From Candidatus Dormiibacterota bacterium (GTDB taxonomy: Bacteria > Chloroflexota > Dormibacteria > Aeolococcales > Aeolococcaceae): DNA of 64,000 bases. Within the stretch, counting starts at the first letter, position 1. Every line of letters starts with the position of its first letter. Made by a program: the position numbers and the translations under genes. Where the stretch lies: contig PLZA01000052.1 in assembly GCA_003153505.1 (NCBI GenBank), forward strand, positions 50,427 to 114,426, given 5' to 3'. Below are positions 58,876 through 64,000 of the stretch, piece by piece. The notes beneath the pieces were generated by a model. It was not told where the DNA came from. It did not search any database and worked only from the letters and a program-made list of their open reading frames with translations.

Positions 58876-61386
58876 GTGAAGGCAGTGGTCATGGCGGGGG
58901 GGGAAGGGGCCCGGCTGCGTCCGCTGACGAGCCGCCTTCCCAAGCCGCTCGTCCCCGTGGTCGGCACCCCGGTGCTCGAACACATCCTTCGGCTCCTCAG
59001 GGAGCACGGCATCACCCAGGTCGTCGTCACCCTCGCGTACCTCGGCGCGGAGATCCGCAACCGCCTCGGCGACGGCGCCGAGCTCGACATGGAGATCGAG
59101 TACGTCGTCGAAGACCGGCCGCTTGGGACTGCGGGGAGCGTGCGCAACGCCGCTCATCTCCTCGACGACACCTTCCTGGTCATCAGTGGCGATGCGCTCA
59201 CCGACATCGACCTGACGTCCGTCATCAACGGCCACACCGAGCGTGGCTCGCACGCGACCATCGTGCTGCACTCGGTGCCCAACCCGCTCGAGTACGGCGT
59301 CGTCGTCACCGATGACGAGGGAAACATCAAGCGGTTCCTCGAGAAACCCTCGTGGGGCGAGGTCTTCAGCGACCATGCCAACACCGGGATCTACGTGATC
59401 GAGCCCAAGGTCCTCGAGCACATCAAGGAAGGGGCCAACGCCGACTGGTCGCAGGACGTCTTCCCGACCATGCTCCGCCGTCACGAACCGCTGCACGGGA
59501 TCGTCGTCGACGACTACTGGTGTGACATCGGGTCGATCCAGTCGTACATGCAGGCCAACTGGGACGCGCTCGACGGCAAGGTGCGCTGCCACATCTCCGG
59601 CCACCGCGAGGGCAACGTCTGGATGGGCGAGGGTGTGGAGATCGGCATCGGCGTGCAACTCGACGGCCCGGCGTTCATCGGCGACGAGGTCAAGCTCAAA
59701 GCCGGTACCCACGTCAACGAGCACGGGGTCATCGACCGGTACAGCGTCATCGATGACAACACCAAGGTGAGCAACAGCGTTGTGTGGCCGCACTCGTACA
59801 TTGGCGAGCGCTGCAGGCTCCGCCAGGCAATCGTCTGCCGCAACGTCACCATCAAGAACGACTCGCTGCTCGAGGAGAACTCGGTGATCGCGGACGAGTG
59901 CGTGCTCGGGAGAGGCTCGCAGATCCGCGCCGGCGTGAAGATCTGGCCGAGCAAGACCGTGGAGCCGGGTTCCACGGTCAACGAGTCGGTGATCTGGGCA
60001 GGCGAGTGGCGGAGTGGACTCTTCTCGTCGTACGGGCTTGGCGGTCTGATCAACGTGGAGCTCACCCCGGAGTTCTGCGCGCGCCTCGGCGCCGCATTCG
60101 GCGCGACCCTGGCGAAAGGCGCGTGTGTCGTGGTCGGCCAGGATCACGCGCGCTCGTCGCGGATGATCAAGCGCGCGATCGTGAGCGGCATCGTCAGTGC
60201 CGGCGCCAAGGCGCGAGACGTGCGCGAGCTGCCCGTGCCGGTGACCCAATGGGCCACGCTCGACGCCGAGTGCGCGGCCGGGATCCACGTGCTGGTGTCG
60301 CCACTCGATCAGCGCAGCGCGGACATCCGCTTCTTCGACACCGACGGCCTGCAGATCGACAAGCGAGCGGAGCGCAAGCTCGAGAACCTGCTGTTCCGCG
60401 AGGACTTCCGTCGCGCCGGGTTCTACGAGATGGGCGACATCGAGTATGGCGAACCGATCCCCGGCTACGTCAAGCATCTGTTCGAGACAGTGGATGCGGA
60501 GAGCATCCGCAATGCCGGCTTCCGCGTGCTGATCGACTATGACTACAGCGACGCGTCGGCCGTGCTCCCCATGATTCTCAACGAGCTCGGCGTGACCACG
60601 ATCCCGCTCAATGCCGGCATGCGCGAGGGTGAGCACCACCGCACCGTGCCCGATGAGACCGCGTTGATCAGCAAGACGGTGCACGCCGACGTCGGATGCA
60701 TGATGAGCCCGGGGGGCGAGCGGATCACTGTCATCGATGACAAGGGGGTCGTGCTCTCGCCGCACGAATGTCTCGCAGTGCTCGCCTCCTGGTGGGTGCG
60801 GAGCAACCCGGGCACCGTCCTCGCCCCCGCAGCGACGCCGATGTGGATCAGTGACCTGGTTCGCGCGGAAGGCGGCAGCTTCAACGCCACGCCTGGCGAT
60901 CCGGCGTCGGTGCTACGCGCGTCCACCAGGTCCGGGACGAGCATCGCATCGGACGGCGAGGGCGGATTCGCCTGGCCCGGGCACCTGGGCGCCTTCGACG
61001 CCATGTACACACTGGTGAAACTCCTGGAGCTGCGCGCCAAGGTGGGCATTCCGCTGAGTCAGGCACGCGCTGCGCTGCCGCAGGACGCATATATCACCGC
61101 CACCGAGTTCTGCCCATGGGAGGCGAAGGGACGGGTGATGCGGATCCTGCTCGACCGTCACCGCACCGACTCGGTCGATCTCGTCGACGGGATCAAGGTG
61201 TATGTCGATGACGGCTTCGTGCTCGTCCGGCCCGATCCCGATGAGCCCGCGTACCACGTGGTCGCAAGTGTCGCGGATGCGGAGCGCGGTCGCCAGCTCG
61301 TGGACGAGTATCTCGCCCAGGTTCGTGAAGCCCAGGGGACCAACGGGGTGCATGCCGCCGTGGAGGCTGCGGCCGGGGCCGAGTAG
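58876..61386 (+). CDS. Mannose-1-phosphate guanylyltransferase / phosphomannomutase-like fusion
   Basis: 836 residues. The first ~230 are a sugar-nucleotidyltransferase: [50 protein letters not shown] and [21 protein letters not shown] left-handed beta-helix (hexapeptide repeats) follows to about residue 370, and then a phosphohexomutase-like domain ([18 protein letters not shown], a late [17 protein letters not shown]). It should make GDP-mannose from mannose 1-phosphate. The canonical T[AG]SHNP serine loop of mutases is not seen; the equivalent segment reads [11 protein letters not shown], as in similar fusions from other phyla, so mutase activity is uncertain. GTG 58876 has a perfect AGGAGG. 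Confidence 0.8.
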   Translation: MKAVVMAGGEGARLRPLTSRLPKPLVPVVGTPVLEHILRLLREHGITQVVVTLAYLGAEIRNRLGDGAELDMEIEYVVEDRPLGTAGSVRNAAHLLDDTFLVISGDALTDIDLTSVINGHTERGSHATIVLHSVPNPLEYGVVVTDDEGNIKRFLEKPSWGEVFSDHANTGIYVIEPKVLEHIKEGANADWSQDVFPTMLRRHEPLHGIVVDDYWCDIGSIQSYMQANWDALDGKVRCHISGHREGNVWMGEGVEIGIGVQLDGPAFIGDEVKLKAGTHVNEHGVIDRYSVIDDNTKVSNSVVWPHSYIGERCRLRQAIVCRNVTIKNDSLLEENSVIADECVLGRGSQIRAGVKIWPSKTVEPGSTVNESVIWAGEWRSGLFSSYGLGGLINVELTPEFCARLGAAFGATLAKGACVVVGQDHARSSRMIKRAIVSGIVSAGAKARDVRELPVPVTQWATLDAECAAGIHVLVSPLDQRSADIRFFDTDGLQIDKRAERKLENLLFREDFRRAGFYEMGDIEYGEPIPGYVKHLFETVDAESIRNAGFRVLIDYDYSDASAVLPMILNELGVTTIPLNAGMREGEHHRTVPDETALISKTVHADVGCMMSPGGERITVIDDKGVVLSPHECLAVLASWWVRSNPGTVLAPAATPMWISDLVRAEGGSFNATPGDPASVLRASTRSGTSIASDGEGGFAWPGHLGAFDAMYTLVKLLELRAKVGIPLSQARAALPQDAYITATEFCPWEAKGRVMRILLDRHRTDSVDLVDGIKVYVDDGFVLVRPDPDEPAYHVVASVADAERGRQLVDEYLAQVREAQGTNGVHAAVEAAAGAE

Positions 61387-61911
61387 CCTGGCTCGGACGG
61401 GGGAGCATTCGGTTTGCGCCCGCGGCGTTATTGCCGGAAATGGCGCTAACCTCATGGGAACCATATTGTCTGTTTCACAACGAACAGATGTTTGGTACAT
61501 TGCGTCAATGGAAGCGTTCGCAGTCATCCCCGAGAGAGGGACCAGCGGCCGTTGCGCAGCTGGCGAGAGCGGGAAGCACGAGGAGCGCAAGGAGAGTGCC
61601 GGGAAGGCGAGCCTGGCGCCAATGGGCACGGCCCGAGAAATCAACAGCCAGCCGCGACCAGCAGGAGTGTTAGGACAACACGTATCGCCGATCCGGCCTG
61701 GAGGAGGTATTAGCCGTGCCTATTCCCAGGCCGGTAGCGAGCAGACCGAGCAGAGGCCATTGCGCCGGGGCTGATTGCGGCCAAATCACTCTCCCGACCC
61801 TGTCCTCGGCCCCCGACCCACGGCGCAGCGATGACCGACCGTCATTGACCAACGCACACAGCCATCTGTATGGTGCGTCTAGCGTACCGACAGGCCTGAT
61901 AGCGAGATGAA
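61387..61911 (+). other. Long leader of the PHP-like gene
   Basis: 525 bp before the PHP-like gene. A hairpin-rich stretch lies at about 61550-61630 (TTGCGC at 61553-61558 pairs with GCGCAA at 61585-61590) and a 9-bp stem CCGGCCTGG/CCAGGCCGG at 61693-61734, whose loop contains the AGGAGG ribosome site and start of a small ORF. No known riboswitch motif was recognised. Confidence 0.4.
61716..61910 (+). CDS. Small ORF with strong ribosome site, possible leader peptide
   Basis: 64 residues from GTG 61716, which has AGGAGG 8 bases upstream. It ends at TGA 61908-61910, one base before the ATG of the PHP-like gene. The sequence is polar and Pro/Ser-rich with two nearby Cys (GHCAGADCGQ). It has no recognisable fold, but the strong site, the hairpin around it and the tight spacing to the next gene suggest it is translated, perhaps to couple or regulate the downstream gene. 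Confidence 0.4.
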   Translation: MPIPRPVASRPSRGHCAGADCGQITLPTLSSAPDPRRSDDRPSLTNAHSHLYGASSVPTGLIAR

Positions 61912-63876
61912 ATGGTCTCGCCCGCGCGGGAGGGTCAGCTCGTCAACGGGGGCGTGGACACGATGTGCGATCAGGAAGGGCCAATATCGGAGCACGGAGA
62001 GCGCCGGGAGCTCAGTCGCCGTAAGTTTCTCGCTTACTCGGCGAGCCTTGCTGCCATTGCCGCGGGGTTCCCTGAATGGCCACGGACGGTCTTTGCCGAC
62101 CGCTCCCCCATCGCTGCCGCGGACGGCACGCTCCCGGTCAGTATGGCAATGCACATTCACTCTTCATTCAGCGAGCAGTACGGATCCATGGAAGGGCATC
62201 TGTTTCAAGCACAGCAGAACGCCGTGGACGTCATCTGGTGGACCGACCACGACTACCGGATGAGCAGCCTTGGATATCGGAAGACCGTCCACTTCACCAG
62301 CCTCACCGCTGAGAAGGGCGGGCCCGGCGAAGGCGGAGCCTGGCAGTGGCAGCTCGTCCGCACAGGACCGCTGAGTGCTCACTCCAGCGGTGGCATCGTC
62401 ACGAGCCCGGCCTCTCCATTGGATCCCGTGATTGGTGGCAGCCTCGCGGTATCCGCGCAAAGCACGAAGCAGTCTCCCGCGACATTGGGCTTCTACGCGC
62501 AGTCGCACCCATCTGATTGGAACTATCACTGCAGCCTGATTGGACAGACGCTCTCGATCGAGGTGCTGCCGACTGCTATCGGCGCAACCGCCTATCTCGA
62601 GTTCCTGGTCACCAGCTCATACCACCCGGCGCGCAACGGTCGCCCCGCCGGCCAGTACGTCCTCTCATACCGGTTCGGAGGATCTGGAAGACCGGGAACG
62701 CGTTCAGTGTCCGGGCTGCTCGGGGTCGTGAACGTCCCGGTGGTTCCGCGCCAGTGGAACTCAATCGCCGTCAACCCTGCTGCCGACATCGCAGCGCTAT
62801 GGCCGGACATGGACGCCCGCGACTTCGGGCTCTTCGGGCTCAATCTCAACGCAGTCTCGACCGGCGGCGCTGCGTCTGGCAACTTCGACTACCTGAGATT
62901 CTCGCGGTCCGCTGGCGACGTGCAACTCCAGGCACAGCAGGACATGGAGGTCGATTACCGGTCGTCATACCCCGGGGTCGAGCAGTTCCAGGCACTCGAG
63001 ATATCGTTGGCGCTCCCTCACATCAACTGGTTCGGCAGTGGAGTCGCCCTGACCGAGTATGGGACGGTGGGCGCCAAGCAATACCAGGCGTTCCTCCAGA
63101 GCACCGTGATTCCGCAGATCCATGCGGTCGGCGGCCTGGTGAGCTACAACCACCCGTACGGTGTGCAAGCGATCGCTGCGTTACCGCAGGCGTCGCAGAA
63201 TCAGAAGCTGACCGCTGTCGCATCGGCGATCCTCAAGAATCGAGCGCTGGCCGCAGACATACTGGAAGTGGGTTACCCGTTGCGGAGCGGTGTGGACCTG
63301 GCGCACCACATTGCGCTGTGGGACGTCTGCTCACGCAATGCGCTCTTTCTGACCGGAAACGGCGTCAGCGACGATCACGTCGGGACCGATTGGTTCCACT
63401 TCGGGAACAACTGGTTCACATCGGTTTGGGCGGTCAGCAACGCCGAGGCTGATTTGCTCAGCGCGCTTTCGGCGGGACGCTCGTGGTGCGCATCGCTGTC
63501 CGGGTATCGCGGCGGGCTCGATCTCCTCGTTGATGGCGCCTGTCCGATGGGATCCGCGTCAGTCTCTGCTCGCACAAGCCGACAACTGACCGTCATTGCC
63601 ACGGAACTGCCGACGAAAAGCACCCTGCAGGTGGTCCGGGGGGCGGTGGACTACGCCGGCACCACCGCACCCGCACCGAACACTTCGATCATCGCGAGCT
63701 ACGGTGCAGCGGCCTTGTCATCGGGCTCCGTCACGTTGCCTGTGGACTGCACCGTCTCCTCATTCGTCCGTGCCCAGGTGGTCAACTCCAGTGGCACCAT
63801 CGTCGCTTTGTCCAACCCTGCGTGGTTGCTCCGAGAGGTGCCTCCAGGCGGGATTCCGGCCCCACGCGCTTGTTGA
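61912..63876 (+). CDS. Tat-exported PHP-like metallo-phosphoesterase
   Basis: 654 residues. The twin-arginine signal RRKFLAYSASLAAIAAGF is at residues ~36-53. Then comes a PHP-like metal site: AMHIHSSFSEQYG (HxH), VDVIWWTDHDYRM (DH) and, after a long insertion, SYNHPYGVQ, with a last GNGVSDDHVGTDWF. Between the first two and the later ligands, a ~250-residue beta-rich insertion (carbohydrate-binding-like sandwich) is present. PHP enzymes hydrolyse phosphate esters with two or three metal ions; an extracellular or envelope role follows from the Tat signal. ATG 61912 is 1 bp after the small ORF; ATG 61963 is an alternative that keeps the signal. Confidence 0.7.
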   Translation: MVSPAREGQLVNGGVDTMCDQEGPISEHGERRELSRRKFLAYSASLAAIAAGFPEWPRTVFADRSPIAAADGTLPVSMAMHIHSSFSEQYGSMEGHLFQAQQNAVDVIWWTDHDYRMSSLGYRKTVHFTSLTAEKGGPGEGGAWQWQLVRTGPLSAHSSGGIVTSPASPLDPVIGGSLAVSAQSTKQSPATLGFYAQSHPSDWNYHCSLIGQTLSIEVLPTAIGATAYLEFLVTSSYHPARNGRPAGQYVLSYRFGGSGRPGTRSVSGLLGVVNVPVVPRQWNSIAVNPAADIAALWPDMDARDFGLFGLNLNAVSTGGAASGNFDYLRFSRSAGDVQLQAQQDMEVDYRSSYPGVEQFQALEISLALPHINWFGSGVALTEYGTVGAKQYQAFLQSTVIPQIHAVGGLVSYNHPYGVQAIAALPQASQNQKLTAVASAILKNRALAADILEVGYPLRSGVDLAHHIALWDVCSRNALFLTGNGVSDDHVGTDWFHFGNNWFTSVWAVSNAEADLLSALSAGRSWCASLSGYRGGLDLLVDGACPMGSASVSARTSRQLTVIATELPTKSTLQVVRGAVDYAGTTAPAPNTSIIASYGAAALSSGSVTLPVDCTVSSFVRAQVVNSSGTIVALSNPAWLLREVPPGGIPAPRAC

Positions 63877-64000
63877 ACACCTGACGCACGCGAGCACGGC
63901 AGCGACGAGTTCAGCGGTGCCTCTGCCCATGCGCATGCTCCGACGACGACCCGAGGCCCCAGCGAGTGTTCGCGATGCGTGGTGCGGTCAGGAGGTGGTG

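Noticed and set aside
61387..61715. Known riboswitch (c-di-GMP, c-di-AMP, TPP, cobalamin, glycine, THF) in the long leader
   Set aside because: None of the conserved core sequences of these classes could be found by eye; only generic stems are present.

Overview
This window is high-GC bacterial chromosome with tightly packed, often overlapping genes, many GTG starts and no rRNA. Gram-positive-type features stand out: a GAAC-N4-GTTC SOS box over an imuA-imuB-dnaE2 mutasome, a DtxR/IdeR-like operator, lipoproteins, protein O-mannosyltransferase and PIG-V-like enzymes, and secreted proteins with PKD and 'CDTR...DVxGWF' modules. My inference is an uncultivated soil lineage near Actinobacteriota or Chloroflexota (for example Dormibacterota). 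No marker gene here settles the taxonomy.

Layout. 1-10788: the end of a proline-iminopeptidase-like gene, a membrane protein, two large secreted proteins, duplicated zinc-ribbon proteins, a VOC remnant, an alpha/beta hydrolase and two lipoproteins. 10789-23956: a 13.1 kb integrative element in the 3' end of tRNA-Ser(UGA). It is bounded by a perfect 62-bp repeat and carries a tyrosine integrase, an excisionase-like protein, a MOBF relaxase-helicase, a chain of overlapping phage-structural-like genes ending in a GH5-like glycosidase, a WcbI-like protein and a polytopic membrane protein. It has no type IV secretion genes, so it looks mobilizable rather than self-transmissible.

24095-35334: a C39-peptidase/FAH-family/DinB operon, tRNA-Ser(GCU), a MarR regulator with a doubled palindromic operator, and a five-gene minus-strand operon (PaaZ/BoxD-like aldehyde dehydrogenase, NAD-binding epimerase-like protein, RidA, homogentisate dioxygenase, aminotransferase) that points to aromatic amino-acid catabolism. 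35395-41726: an SOS-type promoter followed by imuA, imuB, a small coupled gene and dnaE2. The dnaE2 frame contains two copies of a palindromic repeat inserted in the same reading frame.

41881-61386: S49 and CPBP membrane proteases and nadA, within a large mannosylation and cell-surface glycan region. That region has a GT2-GtrA-GAF fusion, several GT-C-like membrane proteins, a protein O-mannosyltransferase, a GT2, a PIG-V-like mannosyltransferase, a GT-B enzyme behind a highly structured leader, and a mannose-1-phosphate guanylyltransferase/phosphomannomutase-like fusion. A plausible scheme is that the fusion makes GDP-mannose, the GT2 enzymes load it onto polyprenyl phosphate, and the GT-C enzymes transfer mannose to proteins or glycans outside the membrane. 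61387-64000: a long leader with a small well-initiated ORF, then a Tat-exported PHP-like protein.

The observations most worth a second look are the in-frame palindromic repeats in dnaE2, the tRNA-Ser element with its phage-tail-like cassette, the DtxR-like box on the nadA promoter, the structured leader at 57307-57454 and the GT2-GtrA-GAF fusion.
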